Positions 46,565-55,752 of a DNA stretch of 64,000 nucleotides are shown piece after piece. The stretch lies in the NCBI RefSeq assembly GCF_000764205.1, contig NZ_JQDZ01000125.1, positions 16,918 through 80,917 of the forward strand, in the 5' to 3' direction. This DNA comes from Thalassotalea sp. ND16A. Its GTDB lineage: Bacteria; Pseudomonadota; Gammaproteobacteria; Enterobacterales; Alteromonadaceae. Position 1 is the stretch's first letter; every line of letters starts with the position of its first letter. The notes beneath the pieces were generated by a model. It did not search any database and was not told the origin of the DNA. It worked only from the letters and a program-made list of their open reading frames with translations. The position numbers and the translations under genes were made by a program.

Positions 46565-46900
46565 ATGAACTATACACAATTAACTGGCGATATTTCTAAG
46601 CAGCTGGGTAAATTAAGAAAGACCAATAATGAAGCTTATGCGGGCTTTTCAAGCATGGCTAAAGCCTGCCACAAAGACGGCGCGTTAAGCGCGAAAACCA
46701 AAGAATTAATCGCAACGGCGATAGCAATAGCAAACCGTTGTGACGGCTGTATTGGTTTTCACGTGAAAACCTTACAACAACTGGGCACAACTTATGAAGA
46801 GTTTATCGAAATTTGTGACGTCGCCATGTACATGGGTGGTGGTCCTTCGGTGATGACGGCAGCCGAAGCGATGCAAGCTTGGGAAGAGTTCAGTAAATAA
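46565..46900 (+). CDS. Carboxymuconolactone decarboxylase family protein
   Basis: 111-residue CMD-domain protein with ELIATAIAIANRCDGCIGFH (Cys-x-x-Cys) and HVKTLQQLG; AhpD-like thiol redox function is likely. CAAAGGAG precedes the ATG with good spacing. Single gene. Confidence 0.9.
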   Translation: MNYTQLTGDISKQLGKLRKTNNEAYAGFSSMAKACHKDGALSAKTKELIATAIAIANRCDGCIGFHVKTLQQLGTTYEEFIEICDVAMYMGGGPSVMTAAEAMQAWEEFSK

Positions 46901-46910
46901 GTGCTTTAAA

Positions 46911-47036
46911 GCACGTATCACTGAAGATTTCACTACCACCCCATGCCCAGGTTGTCAGACTATTTTCGCTAGAAATACCTTAGTAAATGGCATCCCGGCA
47001 TATAAAATTATTGGCAATAAGGCGTTTTGTAAGTAG
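46911..47036 (+). pseudogene. Possible fragment of a Cys-rich protein
   Basis: An open frame without start codon reads ARITEDFTTTPCPGCQTIFA, then RNTLVNGIPAYKIIGNKAFC-K-stop. It has a CPGC pair and a late Cys and looks protein-like, but the 5' part is missing; no ATG, GTG or TTG is available in frame. Family unknown. Confidence 0.25.
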
Positions 47037-47122
47037 TCTAATAACAATCTGTATAAGCACTGATTTGGCTATGTACTTATACCGGTTGGTATTGCTAACC
47101 TAGTAGAAAAAGGACTGATGGG

Positions 47123-47719
47123 ATGATTATTTACGGTGACAGCAAATCTGGAAATTGCTACAAACTGCAACTCTTGTGTAGCAATTTAGCTATACCTCAT
47201 CGCTGGGTCGAAATTGACATCTTAAAGGGTGATACCCAAACTAAGCCATTTTTAGCCAAAAACCCAAATGGGAAAATTCCAATTATTGAGTTGGACTCTG
47301 GCGACGTGTTAACCGAATCAAATGCTATCTTACATTTTTTGGCAAGTGGTTCGGCATTACTGCCAACGGTATCGTTACATCATGCGCAAGTGCTGCAATG
47401 GCAATTTTTCGAGCAATATTCTCATGAACCTTACATTGCCGTTGCCCGTTTTATTGAAAAATATTTAGGTTTGCCCGATGAGAGATTAGCGGAATATCGG
47501 CAAAAACAACAAGGCGGTTACAAGGCTCTGGATATTATGGAGCAACATCTGGCTAAGCATCATTTTTTTGTCGATGAAAAATATTCCATTGCCGATATTA
47601 GCTTGTATGCCTATACCCACGTAGCGGATGAAGGCGGCTTTGATTTAACTCCTTATCCCAATATTACCGCCTGGTTCACACGAATTAGCCAGCAACCGGG
47701 TTACCTGCCAATGGCATAA
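47123..47719 (+). CDS. Glutathione S-transferase family protein
   Basis: 198 residues: N-terminal thioredoxin-like domain (IIYGDSKSGNCYKLQLLCSN, NPNGKIPIIELDSGDVLTES, the GSH-binding cis-Pro and Glu-Ser) and C-terminal helical domain (about 85-198; YSIADISLYAYTHVADEGGF). Substrate unknown. Confidence 0.92.
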   Translation: MIIYGDSKSGNCYKLQLLCSNLAIPHRWVEIDILKGDTQTKPFLAKNPNGKIPIIELDSGDVLTESNAILHFLASGSALLPTVSLHHAQVLQWQFFEQYSHEPYIAVARFIEKYLGLPDERLAEYRQKQQGGYKALDIMEQHLAKHHFFVDEKYSIADISLYAYTHVADEGGFDLTPYPNITAWFTRISQQPGYLPMA

Positions 47720-47762
47720 GCCAGTTTTGCCATTTACCCTAAAAATACCACGCTGATAGTAA

Positions 47763-48128
47763 TTAATATTGCAGAGTGAATAACAATTCCGTGAGATCAG
47801 GTTGCCACTGAAATTGTTTTAATTTAATTCTGCCGTTCAGGACGACCACTTCTTCACTCTGTAACAAACCTTTTTGTTTTTCAAAGTATTCGCTACCTGG
47901 CGGGAACGAAATTTTTCCTTGTGAGTTTATCACTCGCTGCCAGGGCACCGCTAAATCTTTCGGGGCAAAACCAAGCGCCCGGCCAACCAATCTGGCTTTT
48001 CCAGGCAACCCTGCCAGATCAGCAATTTGGCCATAACTCGCCACTTTACCTCTCGGTATGGCTTTCACCGTAGCCCAAATACGCTGGTAATTGGCATTGG
48101 CAGTCCCTGCTTTAAGCAATTTATTCAA
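47763..48128 (-). CDS. Alkyltransferase-like protein (ATL, MGMT fold without the Cys)
   Basis: 121 residues with the MGMT DNA-binding fold: AIPRGKVASYGQIADLAGLP and GRALGF, but the active-site PCHRV is replaced by VPWQRVINSQGKIS (Trp for Cys). ATLs bind O6-alkylguanine and hand lesions to nucleotide excision repair. The start is TTG 48128, overlapping the stop of the VCBS-repeat gene by 8 nt, indicating translational coupling; the ribosome site is weak. Confidence 0.85.
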   Translation of the reverse strand: MNKLLKAGTANANYQRIWATVKAIPRGKVASYGQIADLAGLPGKARLVGRALGFAPKDLAVPWQRVINSQGKISFPPGSEYFEKQKGLLQSEEVVVLNGRIKLKQFQWQPDLTELLFTLQY

Positions 48129-49656
48129 CTTGCAGAATTAATAGTCGACTTTGTTTTTTGCCACCATCTTCACTGCCATAGCGTACTATCAACTCTTCTT
48201 TACCATCTAAATTAAGATCATCACTGGTCAGTAGTGAACCATCGGTTGGCAGTCTTACGTCTAAATGTTGGTATTTGCTTTGCAACAAGGTGCTTTGCTT
48301 TTTCCCGGGAAATATTTTCAGCTGGTTCTCGTCATCGGAGATAATTAACTCTTTCAAACCATCGCCATCCAGGTCTGCCAACTCAATCACTGGCGAGCCA
48401 CTTTTGCCAGAGGAAAGGCTGAATTTTAATTGTACTTCTTCGGTGAAACGTTGACGATAAATTTGCTGCTGATCCAGGGAGAAAATTAATATTTGTTGAT
48501 CTATGCTACCGGTTAATAACGCGCCAATGATCTGTGATACCGAAATATCAAAAGATGACGCCATCACTTCAGCTTTGTTGTCGCTATTAACGTCGATAAA
48601 ATCTAATTCCGCCAAAGTACCATCGGATCTCACTATCGTATTGGCTTTTTCAGCATAAGTAAGCACACCATCAACGGTTTTGCCTAAATACACTTCATAG
48701 TCATTGCTCTTATCTAATACGCCAGCACTTTTGGTGTGTTGCACCACCAAGTCGGGTAAATTGTCATCGTTAAGATCTTTTAAGTATTGTACGGTTTTAT
48801 AGGAAAAATCACTTTGATCAATATTATCGCCATCAGCACCGCGAGAATCCCACCAATTAATGCCTTTGATTTCCTCATTTACGGCTAATGTTTCCGGCTC
48901 TGTTGAAAAACCACCATCGGCCGTCTGCCTAAACACCAACAATTCACCATCGCCGGTAATGACGATATCCTGCTTACTGTCTAAATTCATATCCTCCAGG
49001 TAATAGGGTCTTTCGGTGTAGCTGACTCTACGGGTAAAAATTTCGACCGTAGGCTCAATCGGTAAGGCTTGCTTACTATATCGGTTGAGGTTTTCACTGT
49101 CGCTTTGATTAAGGTAAATATTCAAGCTGCGAAAATCCGCCAATAACACATCATTAAGACCGTCTTTATTTAAGTCACTGATAAAATCGGCTTTTTTTAA
49201 ATAACTGGCGTTATAATTAACATAAATAGAGCTAATGTCGACGATCTCGGTAAACGGGTTGGCATTTTCGGGTGAAAACAAAACAACGTGCTCACTGGAG
49301 AGAAAATATAAGGATTGCTGCCCTGCTTCGCTTTCATCACTGACATCAAAACTGAAATAGGTTTTCGGCAAAGCGATATCCAGGTTTAACTGATATTTTT
49401 GTTCGCCTTCATTAAAGGCGAAAATGGCAAGACGAGGAACACCTTGTTCTTCGCCGATTAAAATAATTTCTTTACCTTTATTACTCAGTATATTGGCGCG
49501 AATAGGCTCTTTCGAAATATTAAAGGGTGAATTAATTTGAAAGTGTGAAAACTGATAAAAATCTTTTGCCTGGACAGCCGCAGTACTGAGTAATGCGGCG
49601 AATCCGATAACGACTGAAAGCACACTGGTGCGACTGTTTACTATGTTACTGCTCAT
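48121..49656 (-). CDS. Exported FG-GAP/VCBS-repeat protein
   Basis: 511 residues with a signal peptide (to about residue 30, ...AAVQAKD). Six Ca-binding DxNxDG-type motifs are spaced along a predicted beta-propeller: DLNKDG (161), DMNLDS (222), DLNDDN (294), DVNSDN (355), DLDGDG (428) and DLNLDG (481). Such proteins are cell-surface or secreted; the partner is unknown. It precedes and overlaps the ATL gene. Confidence 0.85.
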   Translation of the reverse strand: MSSNIVNSRTSVLSVVIGFAALLSTAAVQAKDFYQFSHFQINSPFNISKEPIRANILSNKGKEIILIGEEQGVPRLAIFAFNEGEQKYQLNLDIALPKTYFSFDVSDESEAGQQSLYFLSSEHVVLFSPENANPFTEIVDISSIYVNYNASYLKKADFISDLNKDGLNDVLLADFRSLNIYLNQSDSENLNRYSKQALPIEPTVEIFTRRVSYTERPYYLEDMNLDSKQDIVITGDGELLVFRQTADGGFSTEPETLAVNEEIKGINWWDSRGADGDNIDQSDFSYKTVQYLKDLNDDNLPDLVVQHTKSAGVLDKSNDYEVYLGKTVDGVLTYAEKANTIVRSDGTLAELDFIDVNSDNKAEVMASSFDISVSQIIGALLTGSIDQQILIFSLDQQQIYRQRFTEEVQLKFSLSSGKSGSPVIELADLDGDGLKELIISDDENQLKIFPGKKQSTLLQSKYQHLDVRLPTDGSLLTSDDLNLDGKEELIVRYGSEDGGKKQSRLLILQVE

Positions 49657-49717
49657 CTATATATTCCATTTACTACTTTGCCATTTACGGCTTTGCAATT
49701 TGCCAATCAAGAAAAAC

Positions 49718-50383
49718 TTACCACGGTAATACTTCACCATTTGAATGATAAAACACCCCGGTGTTAGTCATGGTTAAATTATCCATTAGCGCGATTAAAC
49801 GCGATGCTGCTTCACTCGCAGGAATATCACCAGAATGGTTTACCATATCGGTTTGCACGTAACCCGGATGATATATTCCCACCGGGATTGCTCGAACCAT
49901 CAAATCTTTCGCCAATGATACACCAGCGGCATTCAAGGCCGCCTTGCTCATGCGATAGCCATAGCGCCCGCCCGAGCCATTATCGGCAATAGAACCCATT
50001 CGCGAAGTAATTAAGCCAATTTTACTGCCGGCGGTTAAATTACTTTGCAGCTTTTGACAAACGTTGATTGGCGCTAAAGCATTCACTAAAAACTGCTCTG
50101 TTATTGTTTGATTGTTAAAATCGGATAAGGTTTCATCTCGTAAAATACCGGCATTATTGATCAAAATATCAATTTCAATACCGGCTAACTCCTGTACCAT
50201 TTTTTCAAGCCCAGTGGTTGTTGCTATATCGACTCCGGAGATAATTGCTACACCTAAAGCATTAAGCGGTTCTGAACTGTGTCGACAAAGGGCAATCACA
50301 TTGTCGCCTCGCTGTTGATAAAGACTGGCAAAGGCAAAACCAATCCCTCTATTGGCGCCAGTGATCACGACTGTTTTACTCAT
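49718..50383 (-). CDS. Short-chain dehydrogenase/reductase
   Basis: 221-residue SDR: TVVITGANRGIGFAFASLYQ (TGxxxGIG cofactor motif), NNAG in ILINNAGILRDE, catalytic YRMSKAALN (Tyr, Lys) and a Ser in GLITSRMGS. Substrate unknown. Confidence 0.92.
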   Translation of the reverse strand: MSKTVVITGANRGIGFAFASLYQQRGDNVIALCRHSSEPLNALGVAIISGVDIATTTGLEKMVQELAGIEIDILINNAGILRDETLSDFNNQTITEQFLVNALAPINVCQKLQSNLTAGSKIGLITSRMGSIADNGSGGRYGYRMSKAALNAAGVSLAKDLMVRAIPVGIYHPGYVQTDMVNHSGDIPASEAASRLIALMDNLTMTNTGVFYHSNGEVLPW

Positions 50384-50504
50384 AATGTTCTCTTGTTTAG
50401 CGTTTTATCTGTTCGTGTTATACGTTAGTATGTCGAAAGATTTTGTTAACACCAGCGATAATTTGTAATAACTTATTAACACCCCATTAACTTGAGAACA
50501 TTCA

Positions 50505-51065
50505 ATGCTTAAACAGCTATTTAACGCTGGCCCGATAGTGCCGATAATAACCACCGCCAGACTCAAACTAAGGGCAGTAGAGCTTGACGATAAGCAGTTT
50601 ATCTGTGATTTAGAAGCAAAACCGGAACTGATGACACATATCAAAGAAGTGCAAAGCCCTGAGCAGCAAATTAAATTTTTTGAAAGCGTGTTGAAACCAT
50701 GGCAAGCCACGGAAGGCGAATGGCTAATGCTAATCGCCATTGATAAGCAGTCAAAACGAAGAATTGGCTGTTTTTCAATGCGTATTGTCAGTACTTCGAG
50801 TTTATGTGCAGAAATTGGCTATCTGGTGTCATTAACTGAGCAAGGAAAAGGCTACGCCAAAGAAGGAGCTCTTGCCGTCAAAGAAAGTTTATTCAAACAA
50901 TTTAATATGCACAGAGTTTGTGCCTATTGCAATACCGGCAACGTCGCTAGTTGGAAAGTAATGGAGCAAATTGGTTTAGCGCGTGAAGGCCACTTGAAGC
51001 AAGATTTTCGCCTTAATAACGTCTGGCATGATACCTATGTTTATGGTCAGGTCCGAAATCCGTAG
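50505..51065 (+). CDS. GNAT N-acetyltransferase (RimJ/RimL-like)
   Basis: 186 residues: ITTARLKLRAVELDDKQFIC at the start, acetyl-CoA loop LTEQGKGYAKEGALAVKESL and VASWKVMEQIGLAREGHLKQ near the end. Related to ribosomal-protein or antibiotic acetyltransferases; substrate unknown. Confidence 0.9.
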   Translation: MLKQLFNAGPIVPIITTARLKLRAVELDDKQFICDLEAKPELMTHIKEVQSPEQQIKFFESVLKPWQATEGEWLMLIAIDKQSKRRIGCFSMRIVSTSSLCAEIGYLVSLTEQGKGYAKEGALAVKESLFKQFNMHRVCAYCNTGNVASWKVMEQIGLAREGHLKQDFRLNNVWHDTYVYGQVRNP

Positions 51066-51394
51066 CAGGGTGATTAACAGTTCAAGATAAGATAACAAGA
51101 TCCTCTATTTTTCCATCTCAATATCGTTTAGCCAACATAAATGACGATAAAATCGTCCCCTCCATTCCTTCAGACACACCACAGTTGTTGTACAGATACA
51201 ACAGCTGATCCCTCATAAAGATAGCCAACAAAACGATATCCTATTGAATTTAAGCATAATAATTGCCCCTGTAGGGTTTGTGAACCATACTTTGCAAGAC
51301 AATTACAATATCGAGTTGCACCTAACCCTTTTAGATAATCACGCTATAATTTAATTCATTATTGATAAAATCAACAATGGCTGGAACAATTTAT
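51066..51394. other. Intergenic region before the RND operon
   Basis: Holds an imperfect inverted repeat at 51182-51207 (CAGTTGTTGTA / ATACAACAGCTG) that could be an operator, a short GACGAT-AAA-ATCGTC hairpin at 51143-51157, and a perfect TATAAT at 51347-51352 without a well-placed -35 element. Confidence 0.4.
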
Positions 51395-52615
51395 ATGAAA
51401 ACATTAACACTCTCTGTTCTGATATCGACGTTGTTCATTTTAAGCGCCTGCAGTGAACCAGTGGTCATCACACCAGAAAAAGTTGAAGTGATAGTCACTC
51501 AACTCAGCCAAAAAAACATTCCTTTATATGGTCACTATATCGCCAATACTCAAGCCTCGTTGGATGTTGAAGTACGAGCCAGAGTGGAAGGTTACCTTGA
51601 ACAACAGCATTTTTTAGAAGGCAGTTTCGTGAGCAAAGACCAGTTGCTCTATTCTATTGATGATGGCCCATATCAAGCCGCGCTGGCCAGTGCTCAAGCC
51701 AGTCACATTCAAGCGAAAAATGCGTTAGCAAAAGCGAAACGAGACGTAAAAAGAATCAAACCACTTTTTGAGCAAGACGCTTCCAGCCAACTCGATTTAG
51801 ATAATGCTTACGCCGATGTAGACAGCGCTCAGGCCAACTTGAAATCTGCAGAAGCGTCATTGCAACAAACCGAATTAGAATTAAGTTACACTCAAATTCG
51901 CGCCCCGATATCCGGCGTTGTCAGTGCATCGAATGCCGACATAGGTGCTTTAGTCGGCGGCTCGGGCGTTTCATTATTAACCAATGTGCAAAAAGTCGAT
52001 CCACTGTTTATCGAATTCCAAATGACTACGTTAGATTATCTGCAGGCCAGACGTCGTCTAAAAAGTTATTACGAAAAGTTTAAAGCCGATGTTGAAGGCA
52101 CCTCAGTCGAAGGCCTAATCACCATCACATTACCTGACGGCAGTGAATATCCGCACTTAGGGCAAATGAAATTCACCGCACCAAAAGCGAATCAGGAAAC
52201 GGCAACATTTACCGCCAGAGCGGAAATTATCAACCCCGATAGAGAACTTCTACCGGGGCAGTACACCAAAGCCCGCATTCAACTCGATCAACTTGCCGAC
52301 AGCTTATTACTGCCTGAACAAGCGGTAAAATTTGAACAAAGTGGTGCCTTTGTTTATGCGGTATTAGCCAACAACACTATCGAGCGGCGCTTTGTTGTTT
52401 TGGGTCGAAATGTGGGTGGTAATTTTTTAGTGCAAAGTGGTTTAAGTAATGGTGAAAAAGTCGTATTAGAAGGCACTCACAAAGTACAACACGGCAGTCA
52501 TGTAATTGCCATTATGGCGAAAGACGTGAAAGAAGCAGCACAAAAAGCGCAAGAGGCGGAAAACAAATCCCAGAAAAAAGCGGCTGAAAAGCCAGCTAAA
52601 GCCAAAGATAAATAA
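51395..52615 (+). CDS. RND efflux periplasmic adaptor (MFP) lipoprotein
   Basis: 406 residues with lipobox LFILSACS (Cys near 18), biotinyl-lipoyl (about 60-100; VRARVEGYLEQQHFLEGSFV), coiled-coil hairpin (about 95-170) and beta-barrel domains, like AcrA. ATG 51395 (MKTLTLSVLIS) begins the signal peptide; Met codons at 51362 and 51377 lack ribosome sites. The C-terminal tail is Lys/Ala-rich. First gene of a three-gene operon with permease and outer-membrane factor. Confidence 0.93.
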   Translation: MKTLTLSVLISTLFILSACSEPVVITPEKVEVIVTQLSQKNIPLYGHYIANTQASLDVEVRARVEGYLEQQHFLEGSFVSKDQLLYSIDDGPYQAALASAQASHIQAKNALAKAKRDVKRIKPLFEQDASSQLDLDNAYADVDSAQANLKSAEASLQQTELELSYTQIRAPISGVVSASNADIGALVGGSGVSLLTNVQKVDPLFIEFQMTTLDYLQARRRLKSYYEKFKADVEGTSVEGLITITLPDGSEYPHLGQMKFTAPKANQETATFTARAEIINPDRELLPGQYTKARIQLDQLADSLLLPEQAVKFEQSGAFVYAVLANNTIERRFVVLGRNVGGNFLVQSGLSNGEKVVLEGTHKVQHGSHVIAIMAKDVKEAAQKAQEAENKSQKKAAEKPAKAKDK

Positions 52616-52627
52616 GGGAGAATCACA

Positions 52628-55600
52628 GTGATCTCACAATACTGTATTAAACGCCCTGTTTTTGCGTCGGTTTTATCCATTGTCATTGTGCTGGTGGGGG
52701 CGGTTTCCATTTTAAAAATGCCTATCGATCAGTACCCAAATATATCACCGCCACAGGTCACAATTTCAGGAAGCTATAGTGGCGCAACTGCCGCCATAAC
52801 CGCGGAGTCGGTGTCGATACCGTTAGAACAAAAAGTGAACGGCGTGCCGAATATGCTCTATATGACATCCAGCAGTAATAATGGCGGTAGTTCAAAAATA
52901 AAAATCACCTTTGATGTGGGTACCAACCCAGACTTTGCCGCCATTGATGTACAAAATAAAACCAAGCAAGCGGAAGCTGATTTACCCGGCGATGTAATCA
53001 CCGATGGTGTCACCGTTGAAAAAACCTCAACCGTACCGCTAATGACCTTAATTTTGCGCTCCAGTGAAGAGAGATATGACGATCTATATTTAAGTAACTT
53101 TGTGACTCTGCAAATTCAACAGGCATTAAAACGCATTCCCGGTGTCGCTAAGGTTAGGAATGTCGGGGCCCGTACTTACTCAATGCGAGTTTGGTTACGT
53201 CCTGATGATCTGGCGTCTTACAGTTTAACCCCGAGTGATGTGGTTGACGCCATAAAAGAGCAAAATGCCAATGCTGCCGCGGGATCTTTAGGGAGCCAGC
53301 CTGCAAGTGGTGATATCAATTTATCACTCACCATAAACGCTTCTGGCAAGTTAAAAGATGCGGAGTCTTTTGGTAACATCATTGTTCATGCCACCGACAA
53401 TGGCGCACTAATCCGCCTTAAAGATGTGGCCAGAATCGAGCTCGGTGCCAGTGCCTATAAGCTGATATCACAACATAACGGCCAAAGCGCAGCCATTGCT
53501 GCTTTATTGTTATTGCCAGGCGCGAATGCGCTAGAAGTTGCCGAAGAAGTTAGAACCACGATGACTGAGTTGTCTGAGCAATTCCCTGAGGGGATCAGCT
53601 ATCAAATAGCTTACGACACTTCCGTTTTTATTGAAGCGGCCATAACTGAAGTGGTTATCACATTAATCGAAGCGCTATTATTGGTTTCTGCGGTGGTATT
53701 TTTATTTTTACAAGATTGGCGTACTACGATAATCCCGATGCTGGCGGCACCGGTATCCATTATCGGTACTTTCACCTTTTTGGCGGCCTTTGGTTTTTCC
53801 ATCAATACCATCAGTTTATTAGCTATGGTGTTAGCGATTGGCTTAGTGGTAGATGATGCCATTGTGGTGGTGGAAAACGTTGAACGTATCATGCAAGAAA
53901 AAGCCATAAGCGCGGCCCAGGCGACGTCAATGGCGATGCAAGAATTAACCGGCGCACTGGTGGCTACGTCGTTAGTGCTCGCCGCAGTATTTTTACCGGT
54001 TGCGTTTTTAGGTGGAATATCTGGCGAGCTATATAAAGAATTCGCGATAACCTTAACCGTTGCCGTACTGATTTCCACCGTAGTCGCACTGACCTTGAGT
54101 CCGGCACTGTGTGCGTTACTGATGAAACCAGAAAAAAAATCCCTGCCGATTTTCAATTGGTTTAATAAAAAAATCGATGCTCTCACCTGTAAGTATACCG
54201 GTTACGTGACCGCGGCAATAAAACGTACGGCTCGCTCTGTAGTGTTATTTATCGCATTGTTTACTGTTGGTTTATTTATCTTCAAGCAGCTACCTGTTGG
54301 TTTTATGCCACTTGAAGATACTGGCATGTTTTATGCCGACATTCAATTACAACCCGGCACAGCAGTTTCACGCACCGCAAAAACGACATTTAACCTGGAA
54401 AAAGAATTAACCGCACATCCCGCGATTGAACAAATTATTACCTTAACCGGGGAAAACCTCAGCAATGGCTCAGGCGAAGAAAACGCTTACTTTCAAATCA
54501 TGTTAAAACCCTGGGACGACAGAGCAGATTACACCATGGAAAAAACCATGAATGATGTCAGCAAAATTATTACCGCTTACCCAGAGCTGACCTACAAGGT
54601 GTTTCAGCCCCCTGCCATTGCCGGTATGGGAGAGCGCAGTGGTTTTTCTTTTGAATTACAAGACCGAAGCGGATCGAATTCTGAAGGGCTAGCGGAAATC
54701 GCTAAATCATTCATCCAAAAAGCAAAGTTTTTACCGCAAATAGGCAATATCAGCAGCACCTTAAGTGGCGATATCCCCATGCTAAAACTCATCGTTGACC
54801 GGGAAATGGTCAAAACTTACGGGGTAAATTTGGCTGATTTAAATACCTTGTTAAAACAGCTAACCGGCTCTTCTTCGGCCAGTGACTTTAATATGTTTGG
54901 CCGTACCTATAAGGTAAAAGTACAAGCCGAGGCGCAATTTAGACGTCGTCCGGAAGATCTCTCACTTTTTTATATCAAATCAGGCTCTGGCGCGTTAATC
55001 CCTTTATCTATGTTAGCCAAAATTGAATACAGCGCTGGAGCAGGCAATATCAGCCGTCATAATTTATTCACCAGTGCCAGTATTGGCGGTACGCCAGCTC
55101 AAGGCTATAGCTCTGGTCAGGCAATGGCGGCAATTGAGAAATTGGCAGCGGAGGAATTACCGGATGGGTTTGCTTATGAGTGGACCGGTATGTCATACCA
55201 GGAAAAAAATGCCAGTGGTCAAGCAGGATCTGCGATGCTGCTCGCCGTCGTATTTATCTATTTATTCCTCGCGGCACTGTACGAAAGCTGGGTGATCCCA
55301 ATTCCAGTACTGTTAATTGTGCCAATTGCTTTGGCGGGGGCGGCAATCATTGCCTGGATAGTGGGCATTGAAAACAACCTGTTCTTTCAAATCTCAGCGG
55401 TTGCGCTGGTGGGTTTCTCCGCCAAAAATTCTATTCTAATTGTCGAATTCGCCAAAAGCTTGCATCAACAACATGGCAGAACCATTAAGCAAGCCGCCAT
55501 AGAAGCCGCAGAGCAACGTTTTCGCCCGATTGTGATGACCTCGGTATCGTTCATTTTGGGCATATTGCCATTGGTTATTTCCATGGGGCCTGGCGCCCTG

Positions 55601-55750
55601 GCCAGACAATCAATTTCCACCGGAACACTTGGTGGCATGATTGCGGCAACCACGATAGGGATCATTTTAGTGCCATTGTTTTTTGTGATTTTTGTCAGTT
55701 TCGCCGCAAACATCAAACAAAAATTCAGCTCAACAGATAAGGAGGCTTAG
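52628..55750 (+). CDS. RND efflux permease, HAE1 family (AcrB-like)
   Basis: 1040-residue inner-membrane proton/drug antiporter. IKRPVFASVLSIVIVLVGA and 12 membrane segments in the RND layout, the proton-relay Asp pair in IGLVVDDAIVVVENVER (near residue 400) and Lys in VGFSAKNSILIVEFAKS (near 930). GGGAG-like ribosome site. The substrate range cannot be read from sequence. Confidence 0.95.
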   Translation: MISQYCIKRPVFASVLSIVIVLVGAVSILKMPIDQYPNISPPQVTISGSYSGATAAITAESVSIPLEQKVNGVPNMLYMTSSSNNGGSSKIKITFDVGTNPDFAAIDVQNKTKQAEADLPGDVITDGVTVEKTSTVPLMTLILRSSEERYDDLYLSNFVTLQIQQALKRIPGVAKVRNVGARTYSMRVWLRPDDLASYSLTPSDVVDAIKEQNANAAAGSLGSQPASGDINLSLTINASGKLKDAESFGNIIVHATDNGALIRLKDVARIELGASAYKLISQHNGQSAAIAALLLLPGANALEVAEEVRTTMTELSEQFPEGISYQIAYDTSVFIEAAITEVVITLIEALLLVSAVVFLFLQDWRTTIIPMLAAPVSIIGTFTFLAAFGFSINTISLLAMVLAIGLVVDDAIVVVENVERIMQEKAISAAQATSMAMQELTGALVATSLVLAAVFLPVAFLGGISGELYKEFAITLTVAVLISTVVALTLSPALCALLMKPEKKSLPIFNWFNKKIDALTCKYTGYVTAAIKRTARSVVLFIALFTVGLFIFKQLPVGFMPLEDTGMFYADIQLQPGTAVSRTAKTTFNLEKELTAHPAIEQIITLTGENLSNGSGEENAYFQIMLKPWDDRADYTMEKTMNDVSKIITAYPELTYKVFQPPAIAGMGERSGFSFELQDRSGSNSEGLAEIAKSFIQKAKFLPQIGNISSTLSGDIPMLKLIVDREMVKTYGVNLADLNTLLKQLTGSSSASDFNMFGRTYKVKVQAEAQFRRRPEDLSLFYIKSGSGALIPLSMLAKIEYSAGAGNISRHNLFTSASIGGTPAQGYSSGQAMAAIEKLAAEELPDGFAYEWTGMSYQEKNASGQAGSAMLLAVVFIYLFLAALYESWVIPIPVLLIVPIALAGAAIIAWIVGIENNLFFQISAVALVGFSAKNSILIVEFAKSLHQQHGRTIKQAAIEAAEQRFRPIVMTSVSFILGILPLVISMGPGALARQSISTGTLGGMIAATTIGIILVPLFFVIFVSFAANIKQKFSSTDKEA

Positions 55751-55752
55751 TC

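Noticed and set aside
51347..51352. Perfect TATAAT as a complete promoter for the RND operon
   Set aside because: No -35 element is at the required distance; it can only be offered as a candidate.
53611..54186. 191-codon minus-strand ORF inside the RND permease gene
   Set aside because: Antisense shadow; composition reflects the complementary coding strand.
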